This document shows positions 1 to 10,853 of a stretch of 64,000 bases of DNA, piece by piece. How positions within the stretch are numbered: the stretch's first letter is position 1; each line of letters starts with the position of its first letter. Below the pieces are notes generated by a model. The model was not told the origin of the DNA. It worked only from the letters and a program-made list of their open reading frames with translations, and did no database searches. The DNA lies in NCBI GenBank assembly GCA_019279435.1, contig JAAALK010000082.1, forward strand, positions 18,567,116 through 18,631,115. The letters run 5' to 3'. Position numbers and translations under genes: made by a program. The DNA is from Zizania palustris (Eukaryota > Streptophyta > Magnoliopsida > Poales > Poaceae).

Positions 1-723
1 TTCACAAAATTCTTTAAAGGGTTCGGCTTCGAACTGGGTTCCATTATCTACAGTTAGCTCCCTTGGCACTCCGAACCTGCATATGATATTTTGCAAGAAG
101 AATTTTTGCACATTCCTTGAAGTGATAGTAGTTAGGGGTTCAGCTTCAACCCATTTAGAAAAATACTCAATTGCTACAACTACAAACTTCAAGCTGCCTT
201 TTGCCATTAGAAAAGGGCCAATGAGATCCATTCTCCATCGTGCCATTGGCCATACCGGGGCAATGACTTGAAGTGGAGTTGGTGGATGGTGGCTTCATCT
301 ACCCATCCACTAGCATCCTTGACAGGTTCGAACTAGCTCTTCTGCATCTCTTACAATTATTGGCCAATAGGGCCCCTGCCAAAGTGTCTTTCTTGCTAGA
401 GCATGGGGGGCGAGATGGCTTGCACATAAACCTTTGTGAATGTCTCGCAGTATATCTTGGCCTTCGGGTTGTGAGATGCACCAGAGTAAGGGAGAACACA
501 CTACAACTTTATATAATATCCCATTGACAAGCTCATAATTTCGAGCCCTTGCTTGCAACCTTTGGAAATCCATACATTTTGACAAGACTACGTTATTTTG
601 CAAAACATCCATTATCGGAGTCCGCCAATCTGCAGCTGGGATGCAAAGGACTTCTACAGAGAGTAATTGATTCACCGTAGGCTTAACAAGTTCTGCATAG
701 AAAGCACCCTCCGGGGCGTCCAA
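1..723 (-). pseudogene. Element I integrase, partial at window edge
   Basis: The frame 723-310 carries the N-terminal HHCC zinc-binding region (DIHKGLCASHLAPHAL, WPIIVRDAEELVRTCQGC). Past a stop, positions 1-300 encode the catalytic core: MDLIGPF with the first catalytic Asp, YFSKWVEAEPL, and TVDNGTQF with the second. The catalytic Glu and the C-terminal domain are outside the window. Integrase inserts the cDNA into the chromosome. The stop between zinc domain and core inactivates this copy. Confidence 0.85.
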
Positions 724-799
724 TGCTCCGACTGCAGCCTTCGCTAGAATGTCTGCAAGTTGATTATCTGCTCGAGGGATACTCCGAATAGAAATCCTT

Positions 800-1129
800 T
801 AAACATTGCTTCTGTCTTGTGGATTTCTTCCATATACTTTGCAAGATGTGGGTTCCTTTCTTGAAAGCTTTTGTCAACATGCCCTGCGATGACTTGGGAA
901 TCAGTTTTAATTATAATTCTTGCTGCTCCAAGCGCTTTTGCCTTTAGAGGCCTAGCAGGATTCCTTCGTATTCTGCGATATTATTGGTGGTCTTAAAGTT
1001 GAGCCTCGCAGAATACATGGCCTTTTGCCCTGACGGCGATATTATCACAGCTCCAGCTCCGGCACCAGATGCTTGATAGGGTCCGTCTGAAAAAATTGTC
1101 CACAGACCTTCGGAGGTTTCTTCCGGAGC
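800..1129 (-). pseudogene. Element I additional RNase H (aRH)
   Basis: After a stop, the minus strand encodes IFSDGPYQASGAGAGAVIIS and ARLNFKTTNNIAEYEGIL, the conserved first aspartate block and the NN-AEY-E block of the Tat second RNase H. The reading frame breaks again just after GLL near 940. This domain marks the element as Tat lineage. Confidence 0.75.
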
Positions 1130-1768
1130 CTAGACTGCAGATGGAGTCCACTCTGCCACGAAGTCAGCTATGATATGAGATTTGATAGCTGTTCTCACCG
1201 TGAAGGAAATACCAAAAGGGGCTAGCTCGACAGCCCATTTTTCGATCCTACCCGTAGAATCTTTGCTCCGAAGCATATCACCAAGGGGATACGAGGTAGG
1301 AATGATTAAGTTATGTGCTAGAAAGTAATGCCTTATCTTCCGCGAGGCCATTACTAAAGCATAAGCAAATTTTTTGAGCTCGGAGTATCTTGTCTTTGCT
1401 TCGGACAAAGCTTTTGAGACAAAGTAAACTGAGTTTTGCACCAGCTTTCCTTTAAGCTCAACTTCCCTGACCAATACTGCACTTACTGCGGAGCCCGTTG
1501 CTGCAAGACAAAGAAGGAGAGTTTCCTCCGGGAGGGGCACAATAAGTGTTGACAGGCTTCCGAGGTATTCTTTAATATCATCAAAGCTCTTCTGGCACTT
1601 CGGCGTCCACTTGAAACTTTCGGACCCGTTTAGAGCTTTAAAAATTGGAAGGCTTCGCTCGGCTGATCTGTCCAGGAATCTGCTGAGAGCTGCGAGCCGT
1701 CCTGTTAGCTTTTGGACTTGCTTCAAGTTTTCTGGTGGAGCCATTCTTTGCAATGCGCTTATCTGCAT
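1130..1768 (-). pseudogene. Element I RT thumb/connection and RNase H
   Basis: This 212-codon open minus-strand segment encodes the end of RT and the gypsy RNase H. Recognisable motifs are LTGRLAALSRFLDRSAERSLP, FKWTPKCQKSFDDIKEYL, YFVSKALSEAKTRYSELKK and GRIEKWAVELAPFGISF. In place of the canonical first RNase H aspartate motif it reads LCLAATGSAVSAVLV. It ends with HIIADFVAEWTP, the junction into the second RNase H. Tat polymerases keep a degenerate RNase H here followed by an additional one. Confidence 0.82.
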
Positions 1769-2446
1769 CGGGCTAGCTTCGATTCCCCTACTAGAAACTA
1801 AGTACCCTAGTAGTTTTCCTACTTGCGCCCCGAATATACATTTTTCAGGGTTGAGGCGAACTCCACATGCTCGGAGGCTCTCAAATGTTTCAGCTAGGTC
1901 TAGGCTATGATGGTGTTTTACAACACTCTTACATTTTTCAGGGTTGAGGCGAACTCCACATGCTTGGAGGCTCTAAAATGTTTCAGCTAGGTCTAGGCTA
2001 TGATGGTGTTTTACAACACTCTTGATTACAATGTCATCCATATAAGCTTTGACATTTCAGCCTATTTGATGACCTAGAGCCTTAGCTATTAAACGTGAAA
2101 AAGTGGCTCTGGCATTCCGCAAGCCAAAAGGCATTCGAACATAACAAAATACTCTGGAGGGAGTTATAAAACTTGTCTTGGCTTCGTCTTCGCGCTTTAG
2201 CTAGACCTGATGATAACCGGAGTATGCCTCCAGAAAGCTCAATAATTCGGAGCTAGCCGTAGAATCCACCAGCTGGTCTATTCGGGGCATAGGGTAGGGG
2301 TCTCGCGGGCATACTTTATTTAATGATGTGAAATCAATGCACATGCGCCACTTGCCGGAGCCCTTCTTCCTGACAAAAACAGGGTTAGCCAGCCACTTTG
2401 TGTGGGCTACCTCCCTGATGATGCCAACCCTTAACAATTTTTCCAC
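1769..2446 (-). pseudogene. Element I reverse transcriptase with in-frame 31-codon duplication
   Basis: The minus strand encodes RT fingers and palm: NPVFVRKKGSGKWRMCIDF, PRDPYPMPRIDQLVD, and further on the catalytic YMDD box at about 2030-2055. A stop follows YHQV near 2200, where TAG takes the place of a sense codon. Just after the YMDD box a 93-bp segment is tandemly duplicated (1838-1930 and 1931-2023), adding 31 codons without changing frame. The upstream copy carries a TAG where the other copy has GAG. Confidence 0.82.
1838..2023 (-). repeat. 93-bp tandem duplication inside element I RT
   Basis: Two adjacent copies with period 93 bp (1838-1930 and 1931-2023) start at the same acatttttca motif. 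They differ at only a few bases. 93 is a multiple of three, so the duplication is in frame. Confidence 0.93.
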
Positions 2447-3200
2447 TTCTGCCTTGGCAAGGTCTGCCCTCTCTATTGATAGCTTTTGGAGCCCCTAGCG
2501 CACTGGCCTATCCTTCGGGTTGACAAGCAAACTATGCTCGATGATACTCCGGTCAACCCCAGTGATGTCTTCGTCGGTCCAAGCAAAGATGTCCAAATTT
2601 TGCTTGACTACTTCCTCCAATGAAGCAGCTATCTCCAGAGGTAGCCCCTTGCCGAACTGTATTGGGTACTCCTTGCCATCCTTCAGAATTATCTTCGTGG
2701 CGACATCACTTTCTGGGCTTGGCTTTAGGGAAAGGCCCTTCGAGGAGTTTGAAGAATCCGAAGCCTCCTCTGTGTGCTCCGACACACTGTGCACTTGCCG
2801 AGGGTCTAATGGCTGACCGTGTCCATACTCGGTTCTTTGGGCTATAGCTTGGTCTCCTGAGATAGTGAGAACTCTACCTTGCGTGGGCATCTTGAGACAT
2901 AAGTAGGTATGATGTGCTATAGCCCCGAACTGGTTCAACATCCCCCATCCAAAAATCACATTATAGGCATATGGGGCATCGACAAAGTCGAAGATCACTT
3001 CTTCCACCCTAGCTAAGGGCCCCTCTCCGAATGCAACCTCGAGGCCTATCTTGCCAAGGGCATCGAGAGGCGGACCTGTGAAGCCTTGAAGTGGGTGGGC
3101 CGCTGGAAGTAAATGCCTCCGTGGAATACAATCTGGTCGAAGGCCTGGATGAAGAGTATATCTACAGAGCTCCCACCGTCTACCAGGATCCTTTGAACTT
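2447..3200 (-). pseudogene. Element I protease and protease-RT linker, broken
   Basis: At about 3160-3195 the minus strand encodes VDGGSSVDILF, the Tat-type retropepsin active site, where DGG takes the place of the usual DTG/DSG. The frame 3007-2495 then carries the protease C-terminal part (YNVIFGWGMLNQFGA) and the linker leading into RT (NLDIFAWTDEDITGVD). The two pieces are in different frames, so the polyprotein is interrupted. Confidence 0.72.
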
Positions 3201-3599
3201 TGACTCCTGCTATATCAGCTGAAATGACTAGGGGTTAGCATGAGGGAATTTTACCCCTGCAACATCATTCGCAGTAAAGGAGATAGGTACATGAGACCAC
3301 TCGGGCATTTCTGCCGCAGAATTTGAGGTCCTATGTGCCCTACTTTGCGGACAAATTCTCGCCGCTGCATTTTTGACATGTTACCGAGGGTCCCCCCTCT
3401 AGAGATGGGCAGGACCACTCGCTTGCCACGATCTTGGGGATCCTCCTACTTCGGTGGTGGCATAATATTGGCCACCGGGAGCTACATTAGTTCTTCGGGG
3501 ATGCCGGCTCGGGCCACGGTTTGCACAGGCTCTGAACGTGTAGCTGGAGGGGCTCGAACCGAAGTACCTCGACCTGTACTTCATCCAAGGTACTCACCC

Positions 3600-4602
3600 T
3601 GAAGGGTTAGTACAAACTTACAATCCTTCGTGTCATGGCTTCTATTCTCGCCATGCACACAACAGAAGAAGCTCTGGCGCCTGCAAGCTACTCTTTCTTG
3701 GGGCTTCGAAGCTCCAACCTTGAAGCCTTGCGCCTGCTGAAAGTTGGAAGTGCCTTCAGGGCAGAAGGTGCAATATTCAACACCTCCGAACGGAAATTCT
3801 TCTTTCCCCGCCTATGATCATTGGAGCGATTATCAAGGGGGGCTTACAGAGAGGTTTGGACTTCAGGCTCCATCTTCACTTCTCGAAGGGCTGGTGCAGG
3901 TGCTATGGTTCTTCGGAGGCAGCCTTCCTCTTCCTTGGCATATTGTTCGAAGTATGCCATCAGCTGTGCCATAGATGACACTGGTTTCCGATGAAGCTTG
4001 ATGAGGAGGTCTGGATTCAACACCCCTTCGCATGCGGCATCGACTACCGAAGAGGTAGACAAGCCTTTGATCTAAGACTTGGCGTGGGCGAAGCATGTGA
4101 AGTATTCCCGAAGTGTCTCCCCCGCTTGCTGCTTCACCTGGAATAGACTCCCAGTCGACATTGGAGCCACAAATGTACCTTGGACGTTGCTTACAAACTT
4201 CCTCTTCAGCTGCTCCCAAGACTTGATCGATCCTGGCTTTAGAGACCAGAACCATCGGAGAGCTACACCTTCGAGAGCGAGAGGGAAGCACTTCACCACA
4301 GTGTTACGCATCCCTCCGCTGGCTTCTATTATTGCCAAAGCATACGAACGAGCGAATTCTCTGGGGTCAGACCCACTGGAGTACTTGTGCAGCTTTGAGG
4401 CTTTAAACCTAGGATTGAAGGGCACCTTCTGCAGGTCCAGATGCAACAGAAACTCATCTTCGAAGGATGCATTCTCAGCCTCCTCTGGGACTTGGACAGC
4501 TTCGAGAAGGTCGTCAGCACCACCGTCTTGAGGCCCGTCTAGAGCATGAGTGGAAGCTTGAGAGCAGATTCGATCGGCAACATCTTGCCTCCACCTTGCC
4601 AC
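3600..4602 (-). pseudogene. Element I gag (capsid and zinc knuckle), broken
   Basis: The minus-strand frame from 4602 encodes a typical Retrotrans_gag capsid region, with motifs such as LHKYSSGSDPREFARSYA, ALRWFWSLKPGSIKSWEQL and GETLREYF. It meets an in-frame TAG at 4072-4074 and continues in the same frame to 3844. Further downstream, at about 3620-3690, a Cys/His cluster (CCVHGENRSHDTKDC) looks like the nucleocapsid zinc knuckle of Tat Gag. Gag would form the cytoplasmic particle that packages the RNA. The internal stop and later frame change make the gene non-functional. Confidence 0.8.
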
Positions 4603-5030
4603 TTCCTCTTGAAGTCACGCTACTTGGGTAACCTTGTCTTCAGGAAGGTCTTCGTTTCCTTCGGAGGGGAGCTCCTAGTCTTGGGAACTGGTGTAGTCGG
4701 ATTGGAGCACTGTGGGATCGGCTCGGGGGCCTCTGGGTGCTTGGCGCCCAGCAACACCTTCGGGGGTTATCGGAATAACTGAAGTCCTACTCCGTTGGTC
4801 CGAGGGGACCTTCGGGGCAGATCGGAGGCTAGGCTCTGCTTGGGAGGTATAGCTAATGAGGATGAGGTCCGAAGACCAAAGACTTGGCTTTGGAAGGCGA
4901 GGAAAGGCCTTTGAGCTGCACTAGGAAGCCCCTTACCGAAGGGTGCGTGAAATCCTGAGATTTCGAAGCTCCCTCCACAAGTGGTCTTTGAAGTGCAGTC
5001 AACAGCAGAGAACTAGCTTTTAGAACTAGG

Positions 5031-5049
5031 TTGCCCTCGAACGGCGCCA
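5031..5049 (-). other. Element I primer-binding site
   Basis: Two bases inside the LTR the minus strand reads TGGCGCCGTTCGAGGGCAA. The first ten bases match the TGGCGCCGTT start of the tRNA-Asp-type primer site used by many Tat/Athila elements. The remainder diverges, so the exact tRNA is an inference. Confidence 0.65.
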
Positions 5050-5051
5050 AT

Positions 5052-5545
5052 TGTTGGCGTAAAAGATTACGCTAACATGTTCTCGAAGATTAAGAACTAA
5101 CAAACATGAAGGTTGTGTTGAGAACTATCTCAAGCCTCTGAATAGGATAATAGCTCATGTAGTCCGAAATTATGTATTGAATAGATAAGTATTCGATGCC
5201 TATTACAGGGAAAAAAGGGGGATATTTATAGGCAAAAAGTCTAAGGAAAAGACCTATTTACCTCTCAATTACAACCGATATAGTGGAAACTATTTGGTAC
5301 CCCGAATAGGGTTAAAATAGTAAAATACATCCAGAGAATGTAGATAAGGCAAACGTCTTATCAGTCTTGCTGTTTTCCATTGTAGCTTCGTAGCCTTCGG
5401 AGGATGCCTTCGAATCATGATGCCGAAGTATCCTTCGGCTTAGAAACTATATCACCTCCGGAGATGAACATGAACTTTGATGTTGGTGAATTATCTTTAA
5501 CCGTTGATTTCCAATGTCCTGAAAATGGAGTATTTTCCCCCAACA
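5052..5545 (-). repeat. Element I 5' LTR (494 bp)
   Basis: The plus strand begins TGTTGG and ends CCAACA, the inverted termini expected of an LTR. On the minus strand a TATAAAT box lies at 5224-5230. The primer-binding site follows immediately inside, which fixes this copy as the 5' LTR of a minus-strand element. The other LTR is outside the window, so divergence cannot be measured. Confidence 0.85.
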
Positions 5546-5764
5546 CTAGTGGAACACGATTCAGAAACAAATAGTAATATTAAATAAATGTCTAGAGTAC
5601 TTGTACTAATTGCTGGTCTAAATGTGATCTCTATGACAACAAGGCTTAAAAGAGAGAGTGGTTGGGTCTCAAAGGATGGCAATTAGATTGATAAAATCAG
5701 CACAAAACATTACCGAAAAAAGCACCACACAAAACTAATATCTTCCAAGCTTATCCCTAAATGG

Positions 5765-5880
5765 TCCTCCTTTTTTTCGATATTCTTCTTTTTTTCGATA
5801 TTTTTTAACTCTTTTTTTTGAACTCTTTTTTTGAACTCTTTTTTTGAACTCTTTTTTTTGACACTTATTTTTTTTGACTA
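5765..5880. repeat. Low-complexity T-rich repeat
   Basis: Imperfect repeats of a unit like TTTTTTTGAACTC and an earlier TTTTTTCGATATTC unit fill this stretch of the element H leader. The apparent lysine-rich reading frame on the minus strand is a by-product of this repeat. Confidence 0.85.
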
Positions 5881-6438
5881 GGAGCACAAAGAAGACAAAC
5901 CAAGAAGATGTGATGCAATTTTGCTGCAAAGAAGTGCTATGTAGATAAATAAAAAATGAGCTGAAAAATCTGCGCAAGAAACTTCGGGGCTAGAAAACTC
6001 GATCTTTCCGGTCAAATTTGGAAAAACTAAAATTGGCGAAGAAAACATAAATCTAACTTTTTCTGTATATTTCAAAAATGTATTTATTTTCCTTATTCGG
6101 AGTCCGTATGCAAAAGATATGACTGTTTTATCATAGGCGGTATAAATCAGGGTTTTGAGGTTCTAGTTCGGACACGAATTGCAAATCAAAGGGGATTTAT
6201 GGGTGGTGGCTAGTATAAGGGATTTAAAAAAGGGATCACAATACTAACCAGCAACCGGACTTGACCAAGGACACAAACTCAATACTACGGACTCTAAAAC
6301 CAAAACATGCAAAGGCTAGGGATGGCCTTGGATTGGAGAAAACCTACGACTACAAATTTTTTGTTGGCTTTTTCGTGGACTATGGGATGAATATAAAATC
6401 AATCTAATCTAAGCTACACCAACCTGATGGTAAATCAA

Positions 6439-6450
6439 GCTCTAATACCA
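6439..6450 (-). other. Element H primer-binding site
   Basis: The minus strand reads TGGTATTAGAGC, one mismatch from TGGTATCAGAGC, the site complementary to the 3' end of initiator tRNA-Met. Confidence 0.75.
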
Positions 6451-6452
6451 CT

Positions 6453-6943
6453 TGATGCGCATGGGTGCCCGATCTTCCATTAGAGGGGGTAAACTCGATT
6501 AGTGGAGGACTCGACGTTGACGATCCGACTTTCGATCAACGAGATCGACCCTTGCAATCGCTACACCACTGCTCCGTTGGTTATCAACCAAGCACAAACT
6601 GATTGATCTCGCCAAGAAGGCTAATCCTTTCCAGCGAATCGAAGAACACAAGCAAGAACACAGAAAACACAATCAAATTGAAATTCTATTGGAACCTGTG
6701 AGTTGGGGTTCACTTAGAAGTCTGGCGAAGCAGCGACTATCAAAGCAACATGTAAACTAAACCCAAAAACTCTAGATGGCTGTAGAAACACATTATATAG
6801 TAGTTTGGGATGCACTCCTAATGGGCTCAGCTGGATACACGGCCCAAAGGCCCAATAACGCAGAAAACAACATGCTGACAGATTCTAAACTCTATCTTGT
6901 TTTGACAATTCCTGTTGATATAGAACGAATTTTGAGATATGCA
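6453..6943 (-). repeat. Element H 5' LTR (about 491 bp, ends tentative)
   Basis: The plus strand runs from TGATGCGC to ATATGCA. On the minus strand there is a TATATAA box near 6791-6800, then a T-rich transcribed part ending GCATCA, followed by AG and the primer site, the same spacing as in element C. The right end is placed where similarity to the aRH of elements B and F stops. It could be about 35 bp further left, at a CA at 6906-6907. Confidence 0.55.
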
Positions 6944-7137
6944 TGAACATATTTCACACCCATGGAGTTCAACAACTCAAGACCTAACAACAGGGCTTCA
7001 TATTCGGTTTGATTATTAGTTGACTGAAATTCTAGATAAAGTTTCCATGGTAATACCTCAATCAAAGCGACTTCGCCGCTCCAATTGACATCTACATGGT
7101 GATCTAATATAAAGTTAGCAACGATCTGGCCTTTCAT
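6944..7137 (-). pseudogene. Element A second RNase H, deleted and truncated
   Basis: The minus strand encodes KGQIVANFILDHHVDVNW, then jumps from LPWKLY directly to LEFQSTNNQTEYEALLLG. In element F the same region carries about 30 more residues, including FDGSACKNGQG with the first catalytic aspartate. A has therefore lost the active-site block in frame. Element H ends the homology at about 6943. Confidence 0.75.
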
Positions 7138-8699
7138 AGTCTCAATGGTTCATAAGCCAAATCGTATTCAATCAACGCATATGCCCACTTGTCGATTCTA
7201 CCACTTAGAATTGGCTTTTGCAACATGTACTTTATGACATCCGTTTGGCAAGTGACAACACATGTGCTAGGGAGAAGATAGTGACACAATTTGATACATG
7301 CATAATAAAGGGATAAACACAAACGCTTCATAAACACGTACATTGTCTTGGTATCCAGAAGTTGACGACTCAAGAAGGTGATGATATACTCTTTTCCTTC
7401 AATGTCTTGAGTCAACACGGCTCCGATCACATTCTCCTCCGCAGCGATATAAAGCCGAAATGGAATCCCGGCCTTCGGCGCCCTTACTACCGACGGAGTC
7501 GATAAGCACTCTTTGATTTTCTCAAAGGCGCGTTGCTGACTTGGCCCCCAAGTGAACTCGACTTCATTTTTTAGCCGGAGTATCGGGACAAAAGCATCAA
7601 TTTTGCTAGACAAGTTAGATATAAAGCGTCACAAATAATTAACCTTACCTAGCAGTTTCTACACATCTTTCTTACATGCCGGCGCTAAACATCCTCTAAT
7701 TTTCTCAAGCCTCTTAGGATCGATTTCAATGCCTCTTTCATGGATCATGAATCCCAAGAACTTGCCCACCGACACGCCAAAAGCACACTTGAGTAGGTTC
7801 ATTTTTAAACGATACTGGCGCATTCTTTCGAAAGCGTCTCTCAAATTGGCTAGATGGTTCCCCATAGCGTCCGATTTGACCACACCATCATCTATATAAA
7901 CCTCTAACATAACCCCTAGCAAGTCATGAAAGATTAAGTTCATGGCACGTTGATATGTGGTGCCAGCATTCTTTAAACCAAAGTTCATTACAACCCACTC
8001 GAACAAGACGAAAAAACCGGGGCAGCGAAAGGCCGTCCTGAAAACGTCCTCTTCGGCCATAAAGATTTGATTATAACCAGCGTTGCCATCAAGAAAACTT
8101 AGTACCTTGTGTCCCGAGGCATCGCTGATCAACATGTCGGCTATTGGCATGGGATACTCATCTTTCGGAGTGGCCTTGTTCAAATCCCTGAAGTCGACGC
8201 AGTTGCGGATCTTGCCACTCTCCTTCTTCTCGACAGGCACGATGTTAGCAACTCATTCTACGTACCTGCATGGCCTAATAAAACCTGCCGCTAATAGACA
8301 TTCAACTTCCTCTTTAACTCGGTCATAGATGGCCGAATTGAAGTGGCACGACGACTGTTTATTAGGACTAAAACTGGGTTTGAGAGGAAGCCGATGCTCA
8401 ACAATATCTCGGCTTAATCCGGGCATCTCGCTGTAGTCCCATGTGAAACAATCAACATATGATCGAAGCAACTTTATTACTTCGGTCTTTATATCACTAC
8501 TCAAATTCTGATTTACAAACGTCGGCCTTGGAACACTACCATCTCCTATGTCTACTTGTTCCAAAGGATCGACCGACAAGAAGCCTTGACCTAATTTTTC
8601 TACTTCGCTAAAATCTTCAATGGATTTTGCAATACCGTCTTGAGAAGACCGATATTGCTCTACACGAGATTTTAGCCAATCAAGGTTAGCGCTAGACAT
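7134..8699 (-). pseudogene. Element A reverse transcriptase and RNase H
   Basis: Minus-strand pieces 8699-8253, 8240-7659 and 7613-7134 together cover the polymerase. They contain AIYDRVKEEVECLLAAGFI, VDFRDLNKATPKDEYPMP, the catalytic box LEVYIDDGVVK and the thumb FLGFMIHERGIEIDPKRLEK. The RNase H follows with EFTWGPSQQRAFEKIKECL, RLYIAAEENVIGAVLTQD and YIITFLSRQLLD. Stops separate the pieces at about 8250 and 7640. The YIDD metal-binding pair is intact, but the gene is not. Confidence 0.85.
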
Positions 8700-8703
8700 T
8701 CCA

Positions 8704-10476
8704 CTACCTTAAACACATCCGAGCCACACCGGCCGGCTTTACGGAAATAGGAACGAACCTCCCCTCTGATACCCTGACAAAGTCGTAATCCGAGAGGTCC
8801 CACCCTGACAAGCATTCTATCTCATCATGGGTGGCATCACTCGACGCATCGACCAAGCTAACATGGGCCGATGCATCGGCGTGTACTATCTCGACATCGT
8901 CGCCATCCCATTGTATTAGGTGCTGGTGCAAGGTAGACGGCACACAATGGTTTGCGTGGATCCAATCACGCCCAAGCAATACATTATAGTTACCTTGCAC
9001 GTTGACGACAAAGAAGGCGGTAGGTAGCGTATTGTTCCCTACTATTAGCTCCAGAGATAGCAAGCCTTTGGCCTCTGTCGTGTCGCCCTTGAAGCTATTG
9101 AGGGTAACATTGGTATTCTTTAGGTCGTTGTCATCTTTGCCTAGTTTCCTTAGAAGGGAGTACGACATTAGGTTCACGGTGGTGCCACCATCGACGGGCA
9201 TCCTTGAGATCGGCTTTCCATCAATGTGTCCCCTTATGTAGAGAGGTCTCAGGTGATGACTTGTATCTCCGGGCTTCTCGAACACGGCGTCCCACGGGCC
9301 GAGGTCAAGCTGTGCAACCCCGGCCTCCTCTTGTAGTGGAGCGAACTCAAAAGGTAGCATGACGACGTCGACGTCCATCACCTGAGGAGCGGGCCCCTTG
9401 GATACGGGTGTGTAGTCGTCGTCGGAGCTAATAACAGGGGCCAAGTCATAGACCATGACTGGCCTAGGTCTACAGACTTTCTTCACCACGGACCGAGGAT
9501 AAATTTCTTCAAAAAGTGTGTCCCGTGCCTCCTCGACCTTCTCTTCTCGTATCTCTTGTGCCCGAAAGCATTGCAACCTCCTATTTTGTGACTTGGACAT
9601 CCCTGAGGGTGCCCATGATGGCTGAGGATGGGTGCCGAGTGCCACGGTCTTGCTTCTAGCTTTTTTGGCCGAATAGGACTTGTCTAGGTCGGCCTCGAAC
9701 ATTTTGCGCTTGCCATAAGAAGTCCTCTGCTCCTGGTCGGTTGGACTGGCCATGGTGGGCCGATCAGACTGGCCTGTGCCAAAAATAGCTGTAAGGCTAG
9801 TTGGACCAGCCGAAGTAGGGCAGTCAGACTGGGCTTCGGTCGGGGCTTTGGCCGGGCTCGGTAATGTATTTTCACGCTGTCCTACTGAGGCACCCTTCGA
9901 GATTGGGACCTCCTGGGATCCCACCCTAATGACTATGGTCTCCGAGACATCTTTCCATTCATCCCCTGTAGCACCTTCTTGCGAGGTTCGGTTCTGAGGT
10001 ACTACAAACATGTGATGAATAATACTCTCGTCCTGCGCCGGACCTCGTACCTGCCACTCGGAAACACTAGAAGGAATATGAGTGTTAGTAGCTGGACACT
10101 GCTTGGAGTTCTTCGACGGCGGAGGCCAAGTCGGAGGCATCATCCAGCAGTAGGGTGGCGACATTGGAGGCTCTAGCGGCTTTGCCCACCAGGTGCTGAA
10201 CCCGTTGGCCTGTTGGAAGCTCTGCATTGTCGAAGGTACCTTGGACCAGACCAGCGAAGGGTCCTGCCAGGCCGGAGGTAAGCTAGCCCATGGTGGAGAT
10301 GGGTCAGACCACTGGAGGCCGAATCCATCCGGAGGCTGTAATCCACTCGGAGGGGATGGCTCCGGCCACTGAGGTCTGAATCCTCCTGGAGGTTGGAACC
10401 CATTCGGAGGAGGTGGATTTGGCCACTGAGGTCTGAACCCTCCCGGAAGCTGGGGCCAAGCCGGGGGAGGGTTCAT
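8704..10476 (-). pseudogene. Element A Gag-Pol linker and retropepsin
   Basis: A 590-codon open segment on the minus strand. Its first third is the Pro/Trp repeat. The middle is a low-complexity charged linker with two TSLTAIFGTGQSDRPTMASP-like stretches derived from the CCGGTC..GACCGG motif. The last third is an aspartic protease: ISRMPVDGGTTVNLMSY is the active site with DGG, followed by LLSLELIVGNNTLPTAFFVV and YNVLLGRDWIHAN. The protease would cleave the polyprotein in the particle. This is the longest open segment of A, but it is cut off from gag and RT by stops. Confidence 0.82.
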
Positions 10477-10640
10477 CCACTAAGGTCCGAACCCTGCCTA
10501 AGGCTAGGACCAACCCGGAGGGGGGTTCAAGCACTGAGATCTGAACCCTGCCGGAGGCTATACCCACTCCGAAGAGGGGTTCAGGCCTTGAGGTCCGAAC
10601 TCAACCCTCACGGGGCTCGGTCTTCTGGGGGGTTCGCCCG
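10170..10640 (-). repeat. Element A proline/tryptophan-rich minisatellite
   Basis: About six units of roughly 54 bp encode an 18-residue repeat of the form GFRPQWPNPPPPNG followed by FQPP. The 10476-10170 part is open, while the upstream units contain stops. Element F has the homologous array at 48130-48390. The array joins Gag to the protease region. Confidence 0.85.
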
Positions 10641-10853
10641 TCCCAGAGCCTGTTGCCGAACACTCCTCCTCTCGGACCTTCGCTAGTGCTTGTCCAAGAG
10701 AATCTTGTATGTCACCTTTGGCCTTCTGTGGTGCCTAGTCGAAGATGGTGGTTTAACATTTTCTTTCCACACTCCTACCTCTAGATTCCTTAGTACGAGT
10801 GTGCGTGTGCGAGCGTCTCCTACAACGACCGCTTTCCCTTTAGTCGACTCAGA

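Larger units (their letters stand above)
1..5545 (-). mobile_element. Element I: Ty3/gypsy Tat-lineage retrotransposon, 3' part cut by window edge
   Basis: Read on the minus strand from 5545 to 1, this element shows 5' LTR, primer-binding site, gag, protease, reverse transcriptase, RNase H, a second RNase H and the start of the integrase core. The second RNase H between pol RNase H and integrase is the hallmark of the Tat lineage. The integrase C-terminus and 3' LTR lie beyond position 1, so the left target duplication cannot be checked. The element is inserted in the leader of element H; 5546-5550 (CTAGT) is the candidate right target duplication. Several in-frame stops and frame changes make it non-autonomous. 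Confidence 0.88.
5546..6943 (-). mobile_element. Element H: copia-like 5' LTR and leader, truncated by element I
   Basis: This minus-strand fragment consists of an LTR (6453-6943), a tRNA-Met-type primer site (6439-6450) and about 890 bp of AT-rich leader without a convincing coding region. It interrupts element A inside the second RNase H and is itself interrupted at 5545/5546 by element I. No gag or pol is left inside the window, so the class rests on the primer site and LTR style. Coding parts may lie left of the window. Confidence 0.6.

Noticed and set aside
5735..5977. Lysine-rich minus-strand frame
   Set aside because: Produced by the T-rich simple repeat; not a gene.
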